A DNA stretch of 7,970 bases from Deltaproteobacteria bacterium. GTDB taxonomy: Bacteria > Myxococcota > Polyangia > Polyangiales > B10-G4. This document shows positions 1 through 6,755 of this stretch, in pieces. The position numbers and the translations under genes were made by a program. The stretch lies in the NCBI GenBank assembly GCA_019312705.1, contig JAFDCW010000162.1, positions 1 to 7,970 on the forward strand, written 5' to 3'. Each line of letters opens with the position of its first letter. Position 1 is the first letter of the stretch. Under the pieces are notes generated by a model that worked only from the letters and a program-made list of their open reading frames with translations, did no database searches and was not told the DNA's origin.

Positions 1-244
1 TGCCCATGTCCTGATAGGTCGTATCCATCGGGATGATCAGGGATCCCGTGGCGAAGTCAGAGGCGCTGCCGCTGGTCGCCGCTACGACGATTCGCCCAAC
101 GGGCTCTGCGCGCCGCTCCTCCTCGGGGACCTGGCCGCAGCCGGCAAAGGAGCCAACGGCCCCGCCCAATACTGAGACCGCAGTCGATAGGACAACTAGC
201 CCCGCTAGACGAGTGCGACGCGCCCTACCGTTATCCGTAGCCAC
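1..244 (-). CDS. Putative lipoprotein, N-terminal part only (3' end outside window)
   Basis: Reading the minus strand from a GTG at 244 gives 81 uninterrupted codons that run off the left edge. The start has basic residues (R7, R9, R10, R12), then a hydrophobic stretch at about 13-34 and a lipobox-like FAGC with Cys at 36. This is a plausible lipoprotein signal peptide, so the mature protein is probably membrane-anchored outside the cytoplasm. After an acidic/basic linker (EEERRAEP) the sequence turns beta-rich and ends in GSLIIPMDTTYQDMG. I recall similar IIPMD-TYQ openings in large extracellular myxobacterial proteins, but cannot name a family. No clear Shine-Dalgarno sequence precedes the GTG and I see no in-frame ATG just upstream, so the start is tentative. 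It lies 114 bases downstream of the beta-helix gene on the same strand and could be co-transcribed. Function unknown. Confidence 0.6.
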   Translation of the reverse strand, partial: MATDNGRARRTRLAGLVVLSTAVSVLGGAVGSFAGCGQVPEEERRAEPVGRIVVAATSGSASDFATGSLIIPMDTTYQDMG

Positions 245-358
245 GCAGGGAAGGTACCTTGAACGGATAATTGCCGCAACGACACTTTTGTATCCGAGGC
301 GCTATTCGCGGCCGACAGCCCTCGAAATACGAGTGCGCGCGCTTGCCTTGACGCGGCT

Positions 359-2668
359 CTATTCGCCGAGGCTCGAGTTTCCGAAGGCGGGACGCACCGG
401 TGCCGGGACGGGAAGCCCTGCCACGCCATCGAGGTTCGTTTCGTTGTCCCGGTAGCGCACCCCGGAGCTGAGCCGGTCGAGGTCATATGCGCTGCTGTCG
501 ACGCACACGCCGATGGTCGCCCCCTCGACGAGGCCGCGGCGGACGTCGAGCCCGGCGCCATCCGAGATGTAGAAGCCGCAGAGTTCTGAACCGGAGACGG
601 CGAAGCTCTCGACGTCCGCTCCAGCGGTGCCTTCGACCATGATCCCATTGCCGAGGGAGTGCGCGCCTTCGATCCGCAGGTCTACGACGTTCGCCCGGGA
701 ACCACTGAACACGGCGAGGCCGCTGCGCTGCGGCGCTGCGACGTGCAAGCGTTCCCCTTCGAAGATCGCCGAGCCGAAGAGTTGGATCCCCCCGCCCATG
801 AACAGGACGTCCGTCGCGGTGACCGTTCCGCCCTCGGCGTGCATGCCAACTGCGGCGTCGCCAAACGCAGCCCGTTCGATTTGAAGGTCGCAGTCGGAGA
901 CAATCACCGATGCGCTTGCATCCCCGGTCGGGGCCGGGTTCGGAATCGTTTCCCGAGCCTCGATGTCCCGCACCGAAATACTCGAGCCTATCCCGGAGAT
1001 AGCGGCCTCTCGAACGCGCTCGAGATAGACCCTCTCGGCATCGAGGGTGCCGTCGATTTGGGCATGCAGCGCCCGACCCCAGTAGCCGTCCGCCACTCCA
1101 TCCATATCGAAGACCGAAAGGTCCCTTACCGTGAGGGTGCCTCCGTTGGCCGCCACCGCGGCCACGACGCCCACGTGCCTCACCTCGACGCCCTCAGCGT
1201 AAAGGGTCCCCAGCTCGACGGCGCTCAGCCCTGCCCCGCTAGTTCGACCGGTCGGCACGACGTGCTCGATGCGGGCGTCCCGCAGAGAGACGACGGCCCC
1301 GGCCCCCTCAGCGGAGACCCCGTTCCCCGTCACGAATCCGACGTACGTGCGCTCGGCTTCGAATCGTCCTTCCTCGAGCACTCCGATGGCCGAGCCCATT
1401 CGGGCAGTGCCAGCCCCATGCACCAGCAAGTCCCTGCCGACGACTGTGCCGCCACCGACCAGCACTCCGAGGCCTCCGCGGCCCCCAACCCGGGCACCAC
1501 TCAATTCCATCATCGACCTCGCGCCGCTGATGATGCCCACCGTGTCCGGTCCATCGCTCGGACCGACCCAAAGGTCGCGCACAGCGAGCATCGAACTGAT
1601 CACGACGACTCCGGCGTCATCGACCGCAGAGACCGATACCCGTGACGCAGTCACAGTCGTCTCGCCAGCGAACCAAATTCCAAGACCGGCTTGCTCGGTG
1701 GTCGGTGCTGCGCGAATGTCGGTGACCGCCATGTCGGCAACTGTGAGTGTCGAATTTTGCGCGTAGAGACCACTCAGAACGCAATCGCCCACGGTGAGCC
1801 CTTCAATCGTGCCCGTAGAGCGGTCCTCGATGGTTACACAAGTACCGAAGACTCCATCCGATGCCCGCGGGACAACACCGTGGATAGACACTCGGCGTAG
1901 CGTCACGTCGGCGTTGAGCGCCAGCACTCCGGTATCTTCGAGGTTTCGGAGTTCGACCCCCTCGATGAGCATGGAGCCACCGACGTCGACAAAGATCCCC
2001 TTGTGGGCCGCATCCCGAACCGACACGTCGTGCAGCTCGACGCCCGCGCTCACGGTGCGCACGACCGAGGCTCTCGACGGCGTCGTGAGGGTCAGGATCG
2101 TCTCGGCCGCGCACGCCCCATAGAGCGCAACGCCGGCTGGAAGGACGAAGAACTCGTCGTAGGTTCCAGCCGCCACCGCGATCACGTCGCCCTCCGTCGC
2201 ACCGGCGACGGCCGCGTTGATCGTCCCGAAGGGCCGAGCGAGGCTGCCGTTTCCGCCGGTACCCGGAGCGCGGACGTAGCGCACCGGCCGCCCGGCCGGC
2301 AGGGCGGCGGGCCACCCATCTGCGGGACACGGAGAACCCACCAAGGCGCATCCGGCGGTCCCGGGGAAATGAGCCTCCCCGGCGGGACAGTCCAGTTGCC
2401 CCCCCTCCGGCCACGGAGTGCACTCCGAAACGCCGTCGGCCACCGAGACGCTCCGCCAACCCGCGGGACAATCCCAACTGGGGGGAATGGCAGGACGCGG
2501 AGGCGTCGGGGGACGTGGTTGGGCGACCGTCGGCAGCTCGATCGGGCCGGCGTCGTTGCCCCAGTTGATGTGGGCATCCCCCGCGGAAACCACGTCGTCG
2601 CCGCAGCCGGCCAAGGTCACCAGGACGAGGACTGGCAGATAGCTATAGTGAGGCGCAGCCAGCATCAC
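359..2668 (-). CDS. Large right-handed parallel beta-helix lipoprotein
   Basis: A 769-residue protein with a lipoprotein signal: hydrophobic segment at about 9-21 and lipobox TLAGC, Cys22 being the predicted lipidation site. A Pro-rich linker (about 46-64) leads to a small Cys-rich module (about 64-115; Cys 67, 83, 94, 107, 114). From about 129 comes a start like DUF1565/beta-helix proteins (GTGGNGSLARPFGTINAAV, then DVIAVAAGTYDE). The rest to about 745 is a solenoid. Short rungs such as LTVADMAV, LAVRDLWV, VSLRDARI, LTVRDLSV and ISVRDIEA recur every 20-30 residues, about twenty by eye. The fold suggests an adhesin, scaffold or glycan-binding protein; I see no lyase or hydrolase active site. 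The start is GTG at 2668 or the adjacent ATG at 2665, since a TGA lies immediately upstream in frame; neither has a strong Shine-Dalgarno. It follows the CAP-domain gene by 40 bases, so one transcript is likely. The exact role is unknown. Confidence 0.85.
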   Translation of the reverse strand: MMLAAPHYSYLPVLVLVTLAGCGDDVVSAGDAHINWGNDAGPIELPTVAQPRPPTPPRPAIPPSWDCPAGWRSVSVADGVSECTPWPEGGQLDCPAGEAHFPGTAGCALVGSPCPADGWPAALPAGRPVRYVRAPGTGGNGSLARPFGTINAAVAGATEGDVIAVAAGTYDEFFVLPAGVALYGACAAETILTLTTPSRASVVRTVSAGVELHDVSVRDAAHKGIFVDVGGSMLIEGVELRNLEDTGVLALNADVTLRRVSIHGVVPRASDGVFGTCVTIEDRSTGTIEGLTVGDCVLSGLYAQNSTLTVADMAVTDIRAAPTTEQAGLGIWFAGETTVTASRVSVSAVDDAGVVVISSMLAVRDLWVGPSDGPDTVGIISGARSMMELSGARVGGRGGLGVLVGGGTVVGRDLLVHGAGTARMGSAIGVLEEGRFEAERTYVGFVTGNGVSAEGAGAVVSLRDARIEHVVPTGRTSGAGLSAVELGTLYAEGVEVRHVGVVAAVAANGGTLTVRDLSVFDMDGVADGYWGRALHAQIDGTLDAERVYLERVREAAISGIGSSISVRDIEARETIPNPAPTGDASASVIVSDCDLQIERAAFGDAAVGMHAEGGTVTATDVLFMGGGIQLFGSAIFEGERLHVAAPQRSGLAVFSGSRANVVDLRIEGAHSLGNGIMVEGTAGADVESFAVSGSELCGFYISDGAGLDVRRGLVEGATIGVCVDSSAYDLDRLSSGVRYRDNETNLDGVAGLPVPAPVRPAFGNSSLGE

Positions 2669-2708
2669 GGTTCATCATCATGCACCGGGACGAACCGCAC
2701 AAGGCCCC

Positions 2709-3290
2709 TCAGTATGGCTCTTGCGTGAGCACGTTGCCGGGCGGGTCGTAGCGGCAGACCCAGACGGCGGCGCCGTCGCACGTGGCCATGCCGCAACCGA
2801 GCCGCCGGCTGTTCGCCCAGACGACCTGCGTGTAGTGGCCGCAGCCGCCGCTGCGCTCACATCCGACGCATTGGTCGGTGCCCATGAAGGTGCCGTAGGT
2901 GTAGCAATCGCGCTCGCTGACCCAGGCGTCGACGACGCCCTGCGCGGTGCCGGTGGTGCCGCCAAATGCTGCCAGGTTCTCCCCGTAGCCGCTACCCATC
3001 GAGTGCTGGGGGTCGCAGCCTCGGCTGGCGAGGTTGTCGGCCCAGGCCTGCGCCGTCGCCGCGAGGCCATCGTCCCAGGTGAGGGGGGCTACGCCGCCAC
3101 CGGTCGCCGCGCGCACGGTGTTGTGCGCCGCCGTGATGCCGGTCAGTGGCCCGGACTCGCCGCCGCCGCCGCTGTCCCGGCCGCCGCCGGTGCCCGTGTC
3201 GCGTCCCGTGGAGCCACCGTCATCTCCACAACCGACGGCGGCGCTGAAGACGCAGAGGGCGAGCGTGAAGATCGAGAAGCCGCTGTGCAT
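2709..3290 (-). CDS. CAP/SCP (PR-1-like) domain lipoprotein
   Basis: A 193-residue protein of the CAP superfamily (CRISP, antigen 5, PR-1). Residues 1-20 are a signal peptide ending in AAVGC, with Cys21 the predicted lipidation site. A Gly/Asp/Ser linker runs to about 49 and the CAP domain from about 52 to 190. Family marks in order: AAHNTVRAATGGGVAPLTWD (55-73), CDPQHS (92-97), GYGENLA (101-107), WVSERDCY (123-130), GHYTQVVW (151-158), then CRYDPPGNV (179-187). The usual His-Glu-Glu-His cavity tetrad is present at H96, E104, E127 and H152. Eight further cysteines (92, 129, 141, 144, 150, 166, 171, 179) suggest a disulfide-stabilised extracellular domain. CAP proteins bind sterols, lipids or metals and a few are proposed proteases; the bacterial role is generally unclear. 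I chose the ATG at 3290 over a TTG at 3326 because GAGGAG sits nine bases upstream and the signal peptide begins there. It is first of a minus-strand run and divergent from the Gly-rich gene. Confidence 0.9.
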   Translation of the reverse strand: MHSGFSIFTLALCVFSAAVGCGDDGGSTGRDTGTGGGRDSGGGGESGPLTGITAAHNTVRAATGGGVAPLTWDDGLAATAQAWADNLASRGCDPQHSMGSGYGENLAAFGGTTGTAQGVVDAWVSERDCYTYGTFMGTDQCVGCERSGGCGHYTQVVWANSRRLGCGMATCDGAAVWVCRYDPPGNVLTQEPY

Positions 3291-3299
3291 GCCGACACT

Positions 3300-3305
3300 C
3301 TCCTC
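3300..3305 (-). promoter_or_regulatory. Ribosome binding site of the CAP-domain gene
   Basis: GAGGAG on the minus strand, nine bases before the ATG at 3290. It decides that start over the upstream TTG at 3326, which would add 12 residues before the signal peptide. Confidence 0.6.
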
Positions 3306-3334
3306 GCAAGGGGGGGTGGGATTCAAGCCCGGAC

Positions 3335-3359
3335 TGCACGTTCAAGATCCCAACGTGCA
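3335..3359. promoter_or_regulatory. Perfect inverted repeat in divergent promoter region (candidate operator)
   Basis: TGCACGTT (3335-3342) and AACGTGCA (3352-3359) are exact reverse complements separated by nine bases. Beyond one mismatched pair, GGA (3331-3333) and TCC (3361-3363) also pair. The centre lies about 57 bases upstream of the CAP gene start and about 142 bases upstream of the plus-strand lipoprotein start. The geometry fits a dimeric regulator covering a divergent control region. A hairpin in the leader RNA of either gene is the alternative. The bound factor is unknown. Confidence 0.4.
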
Positions 3360-3488
3360 ATCCCGGTTGCGGAAATGAGGGGGATTGTCTCTTCATCACC
3401 TCGTCGGGCAGTAGCCCTCGCAGGCGAATGTTCGTTCGGTGCCTGACTCAGCCTTGCATCCGCCGGCGCGGAGACGAATCATACCGCC

Positions 3489-5297
3489 ATGCGCGGTTCC
3501 CCCTTTCTTATGGTCCTTCCTGGCGTACTTTGCGCCTTCGTCCTCACCCTCTGCGGCTGCAGCTTGGATACGAGCGCAACCGTCGGAGACAGTTGCCCTG
3601 AGCCGGGCACGGCGGCGATCTGCAACGGGGCCGGCACAGACTTGGTGAACTGCACGGACGGCACGCCGGCTAGCGAACGCTGCGAGTTTGGCTGCACTCC
3701 GAGGGCGAACGTGTGCTGGGTATGTGACCCGGGGACGAGGCGCTGCGACGGGGACGTGATCCAGCTCTGCGAATTCACTGGCACCGAGACTCCGACATCG
3801 ACGTGCGTCGCCGGTACTTGCAACGACGACGGCATGGGCGGCGCCTCGTGCGGTAGCTGCTCACCCGGCACCTCCCGCTGCGACGCGTCGGCAACGGCCA
3901 TCATCGCCTGCGACGCCAGCGGGACGGAGTCGGCGCCGGTGCCCTGCCCGACCGGGCAGAGCTGTGAGTTCGACGCCGGCGATGCGATGGCGAGCTGCGT
4001 CGGCGAATGCGTAGACAGGTGCGACGGGGATGACCGGGTCACCTGCGACGGGGGCGAGACACGACAGAACTGTCCCCTGGGCTGCGACACGACGAGCATC
4101 GACTGTCGCGTCCTCGTGCCATCGAACGTCGGCGGATCGATCGCGTTGGATTCCGGCACCGCCGGCCTCGTGGTCGGGGCGGCTGCCCCGGAGGTACTGA
4201 TCTTCGACACTGACGACGGAGGTCGCATCGATCTCTATGACCCGATGACTGGTGATCGCACCGTCGTTCGCGCGTCAGCCTCGGGGTCGGTGGACGCCGG
4301 CATCTATCACGAGCAGCGGACGGGCGCGGGCCCAGAGACACCGGCCGGCGCTGTGGTTCCTGACCTCGCCGTTTGGGTGATGGACTCCCTCACCGTCGGC
4401 GCGATGGGCACCATTCACTTCGTCGGCACGCGCGCAGCGGTCGTCTTGGTCGAAGGCGACGTTCTGATAGAAGGCCGCATCAACGCCCGGGCCGAGTGGC
4501 TCCTGGACACCGATGGCGATCCGGAGTTCGTCCGTGCCCCGGCCGGGGGGCGCGGCGACGTGGATGCAGATGGCGATGGCTTCGGCGGCGGCGGACAAGG
4601 CAACGCCGACGGCGGGCGGCGGGGCGGCGGCGGCGGGGGAAGCTACGGCTCCTCGGGTGGACGGGGGGGGAACACGGGTCGAGGCGGGACACCCGGCGAC
4701 CCCGGTCAGGTCTACGGCGACGAGGACCTGGTGCCGCTCTACGGTGGTTCGGGGGGCGGCGCGGGGGCGGATGAGGACGCGGCCGGAGGCGATAGCGGCG
4801 GAGCGTTGCAGATCAGCGCCGGAGGCGCGCTCACGGTCAGCATGGGCGCGATTGTCGACGCCAGCGGCGAGGGTGGCTACGCCGCGACGCGGGGCGGCGG
4901 CGGCGGCGGCGGCGCTGGGGGCAGCGTACTGCTCGAGGCGGCCGCCATCTCGATCGTGGGAACCGTGGGCGCTCCCGGGGGAGGCGGTGGCGGCGGCACG
5001 CAGGATGGCGCCGAGGCTACGCCGGGCAGCCGGTGGGATCCTCCGACCGAGCTGCGGGGTCTTCGGGGCAGAGGCAGCGGTATGCAGGGCGGTCGGGGCG
5101 GGCACGGCTCCGCCGCGGACGGCAGCCGCGGTGATCAAGGTCAGACCAAGGACGACCCCAACGGCGGCGGCGGCGGCGGAGGGGGCGGCGCGGGCCGCCT
5201 CCGGTTGAACGTTCGCCCCGGCACGACTCCCAGCGTGACCGGCATCTCAGTACCCTCCGGGCCCCTCTCGTCCGAGGGCGAGGTGGGCGTCCTCTAG
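3489..5297 (+). CDS. Cys-rich/Gly-rich surface lipoprotein
   Basis: A 602-residue protein with signal peptide 1-23 and lipobox TLCGC, Cys24 being the predicted lipidated residue. Residues 36-206 form a Cys-rich region of about 25 cysteines in loosely repeated units (such as CDPGTRRCDGDVIQLC, CSPGTSRCD, CVDRCDGDDRVTC), probably disulfide-bonded small modules. Residues 210-345 are beta-rich (AAVVLVEGDVLIEGRINA). From about 352 to 570 the chain is dominated by Gly, with runs at about 366-383, 469-475, 497-503 and 559-567. These are interspersed with short hydrophobic strands (ALQISAGGALTVSMGAIVDA, GGSVLLEAAAISIVGTVGA) that resemble beta-helix rungs with glycine-rich loops. The pattern is familiar to me from uncharacterised myxobacterial lipoproteins; no enzyme motif is seen, so a structural or adhesive role is inferred. 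The ATG at 3489 directly precedes the signal peptide; a GGAG lies about 15 bases upstream, farther than ideal. It is transcribed alone, divergent from the CAP gene. Confidence 0.85.
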   Translation: MRGSPFLMVLPGVLCAFVLTLCGCSLDTSATVGDSCPEPGTAAICNGAGTDLVNCTDGTPASERCEFGCTPRANVCWVCDPGTRRCDGDVIQLCEFTGTETPTSTCVAGTCNDDGMGGASCGSCSPGTSRCDASATAIIACDASGTESAPVPCPTGQSCEFDAGDAMASCVGECVDRCDGDDRVTCDGGETRQNCPLGCDTTSIDCRVLVPSNVGGSIALDSGTAGLVVGAAAPEVLIFDTDDGGRIDLYDPMTGDRTVVRASASGSVDAGIYHEQRTGAGPETPAGAVVPDLAVWVMDSLTVGAMGTIHFVGTRAAVVLVEGDVLIEGRINARAEWLLDTDGDPEFVRAPAGGRGDVDADGDGFGGGGQGNADGGRRGGGGGGSYGSSGGRGGNTGRGGTPGDPGQVYGDEDLVPLYGGSGGGAGADEDAAGGDSGGALQISAGGALTVSMGAIVDASGEGGYAATRGGGGGGGAGGSVLLEAAAISIVGTVGAPGGGGGGGTQDGAEATPGSRWDPPTELRGLRGRGSGMQGGRGGHGSAADGSRGDQGQTKDDPNGGGGGGGGGAGRLRLNVRPGTTPSVTGISVPSGPLSSEGEVGVL

Positions 5298-5321
5298 CTC
5301 GCCCGGACGCACCCGGCGAGC
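5297..5321 (+). terminator. GC-rich hairpin at end of Gly-rich lipoprotein gene
   Basis: GCTCGCC (5297-5303) pairs perfectly with GGCGAGC (5315-5321) across an 11-base loop in which two more pairs could form past a mismatch. It begins on the last base of the stop codon. No T-run follows, so it is not a classical intrinsic terminator; it could instead be an RNA-stabilising 3' hairpin. It also abuts the transposase-like scar and could belong to that. Confidence 0.35.
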
Positions 5322-5521
5322 GCTTCGACGTGTCCGTCACCAGCGTGGAGCGCATTTCCAGACGGTTGCGTGAAGGCCGAGGGCTAGAGCCTGGAAAGCC
5401 GCCTGGCCCTCGTCGAGTGATGCGGGAGCAACACCTGAAGTACATCCTCGAGGAGCTCGAGCGTGACCCCTACGTGAGCTCCTACGAGCTCGCGGAAAGG
5501 TTCAGGCGTCGCCTTCGATGA
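5318..5521 (+). pseudogene. Remnant of IS630-type transposase (N-terminal DNA-binding part)
   Basis: The reading frame through 5318-5521 gives ERFDVSVTSVERISRRLREG, then LEPGKPPGPRR, HLKYILEELERDPYVSSYEL and AERFRRRLR before TGA. This order (second half of a helix-turn-helix with VS-x-x-SV, RR-RE-G-LEP, a basic proline-rich hinge, then a helical ELERDP...ELAERF block) matches the start of IS630/Tc1-type transposases as I remember them. The preceding helix is missing, and the catalytic DDE domain (usually more than 200 further residues) is absent, so this is a fragment cut at both ends. I see no terminal inverted repeats. The only start-like codon is GTG at 5330, without a ribosome binding site, so expression is doubtful. 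It lies between two convergent genes, and the minus-strand sulfatase breaks off about 55 bases beyond its stop. It could instead be an unrelated small HTH protein. Confidence 0.5.
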
Positions 5522-5576
5522 TCGCGGCCTTCGACGTCGAGGGCATTGTCGCGTTGATGACGACCAACGGCGGAGT

Positions 5577-6503
5577 CTACACCGGATACGCCCCTCCGAT
5601 GCGCTCGGATGGTTCGTCGGGCGCATGATGCGGCGAGTGCATGGACCCTGACGCCCACAGCATCATGAAGGGGTCCTCCGCCTTCAGAGAGGCGTGGCCG
5701 GTGATCCACTCGATGGCGCGGTCTGCGAGGTCATGGTCGAGGTGCTCCTCGGACACCCGGTGAGGCTCGGGCGTATGATCGTTCCACATCACGGGCACGA
5801 ACTGATGCACGTCGGCTGCCATGAAGGTGTAGGCGTGGTGGAAGCCCTCACCGCTCGGCCAGCGGTCGAAGGGCCCCGCCTGTGAGACCTCGTAGAGGGG
5901 CGTGTGGTCCCACTTGCCGAGGGCGTAGTTCACGTAGCCCGCCTCTCCGAGGTAGTTGGCGACCGACTTCGCCGACGGAGGCATGATCGCGTTGTATCCC
6001 GGGAATCCCATGGCCGTGAGCGCGTGGCTTCCGAGGCCGATGGAGTGGGGGTTCCGGCCAGCCATCAGAGAAGCGCGAGAGGGCGAACAGAGCGCCGTCG
6101 TGTGGAAGTTATTGAAGCGCAGGCCGTTCGCCGCGAGGGCGTCGATGTTCGGCGTCTCGACCAAGCCGCCGAAGCTGCCGATTTGAGCGAAGCCGGTGTC
6201 GTCGAGCAGGAAGATGATGACGTTTGGTGCGTCCTCGTTGGGGCGCACGGGGTCGGCCCACCACTCCTCGCTGTCCTCGTAACGCTCCGCGACCACGCCA
6301 CCGAACTCGGGCGCCTCGAACTCGGACTCGGAGCCCGTCTCGGTCTCGGTCTCGATCTCGATCTCGGTCTCGGTCTCGGTCTCGGTCCCGGTCCCGGTCC
6401 CGTCCCCGGAGCAGCCGGCGGCGACCAGCGTCATCGCCAAGACATTCAGCGCGAGGCCCATGCGTAAAAGTGCACGCCGGCCGTTCAAATTCAGTCCACT
6501 CAT
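5577..6503 (-). CDS. Sulfatase lipoprotein, C-terminally truncated (probable pseudogene)
   Basis: A 308-residue N-terminal portion of a formylglycine-dependent sulfatase (alkaline phosphatase superfamily), which hydrolyses sulfate esters. A signal peptide (basic GRRALLRM, hydrophobic 14-30) ends in VAAGC with Cys31 as the lipid site; the RR pair could mean Tat export. A Thr-Glu repeat linker spans about 33-62. Catalytic features: metal-binding D101-D102 in FLLDDTGF, signature CSPSR at 139-143 with Cys139 as the residue to be oxidised, K197 in GKWDHTP, and MHSPHHAP at 288-295 supplying His. The usual GKWH reads GKWD here. The chain ends at APDEPSERIGGAYPV, where relatives normally continue for 150-450 residues, including the second metal motif (Asp-Asn-Gly). 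Without it, activity is unlikely. The ATG at 6503 has GAGGGG six bases upstream, so the 5' end looks intact. Beyond the stop, none of the minus-strand frames resumes sulfatase-like sequence; a transposase-like fragment lies there instead. Confidence 0.88.
   Translation of the reverse strand: MSGLNLNGRRALLRMGLALNVLAMTLVAAGCSGDGTGTGTETETETEIEIETETETGSESEFEAPEFGGVVAERYEDSEEWWADPVRPNEDAPNVIIFLLDDTGFAQIGSFGGLVETPNIDALAANGLRFNNFHTTALCSPSRASLMAGRNPHSIGLGSHALTAMGFPGYNAIMPPSAKSVANYLGEAGYVNYALGKWDHTPLYEVSQAGPFDRWPSGEGFHHAYTFMAADVHQFVPVMWNDHTPEPHRVSEEHLDHDLADRAIEWITGHASLKAEDPFMMLWASGSMHSPHHAPDEPSERIGGAYPV
6336..6398 (-). repeat. Hexanucleotide repeat encoding a Thr-Glu/Thr-Gly linker
   Basis: About ten and a half tandem hexamers, mostly GGTCTC on the plus strand with GATCTC and GGTCCC variants. 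They encode sulfatase residues 36-56 as alternating Thr with Gly or Glu, with two Ile substitutions. The unit is six bases, so copy-number changes would lengthen or shorten the linker without shifting frame. It sits just after the lipidation site, acting as a flexible acidic spacer between the anchor and the enzyme domain. Confidence 0.85.
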
Positions 6504-6509
6504 CGGGCA

Positions 6510-6515
6510 CCCCTC
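6510..6515 (-). promoter_or_regulatory. Ribosome binding site of the sulfatase gene
   Basis: GAGGGG on the minus strand, six bases before the ATG at 6503. It shows that the 5' end of the sulfatase gene is intact although its 3' end is lost. Confidence 0.55.
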
Positions 6516-6755
6516 ATAGTGACGCGGCGACCTAGCCGCGCTGACGCGCCACTATCGAACTTGCGACATCGATGTCCAGAGCGAATTTCGCGTTTCAGTG
6601 GCTCTGGCCTGGTATGCGGTCGTGTTGCCCTCCGCGCGCGCACCGCCGCATGTTCCCCACCCTGGAGTAGCCCGAGGAATGAACGGCGACCGGACCCGGG
6701 TCACGACGGATTCCTCGGCGCAGTCGGCGCACGTCGTGGGCTTCCCCGGCGCCAG

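Noticed and set aside
659..1645. Long plus-strand reading frame of 328 residues opposite the beta-helix gene
   Set aside because: It is antisense to a convincing solenoid protein, has scattered His/Arg/Pro composition and no domain pattern; it arises from GC-rich third-position bias.
2721..3446. Plus-strand reading frame of 241 residues opposite the CAP gene
   Set aside because: It is wholly antisense to the CAP domain with all its motifs; Ala/Val/Arg-rich with no recognisable features.
4275..5138. Minus-strand reading frame of 287 residues opposite the Gly-rich lipoprotein
   Set aside because: The poly-Gly codons read as poly-Ala/Pro on the other strand, so a long frame without meaning is expected.
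5518..5630. Short plus-strand frame overlapping the stop of the transposase-like fragment in an ATGA arrangement (FDVEGIVALM...YTGYAPP)
   Set aside because: Only 37 codons, running into the antisense of the sulfatase; no match to the continuation expected for an IS630 transposase.
6336..6398. Possible CRISPR or regulatory repeat array
   Set aside because: Contiguous six-base units without spacers, lying in frame within a coding linker; a simple coding microsatellite.
5904..6467. Plus-strand reading frame of 187 residues opposite the sulfatase
   Set aside because: It is the mirror of the sulfatase, and its Leu-Gly repeat end is simply the hexanucleotide tract on the other strand.
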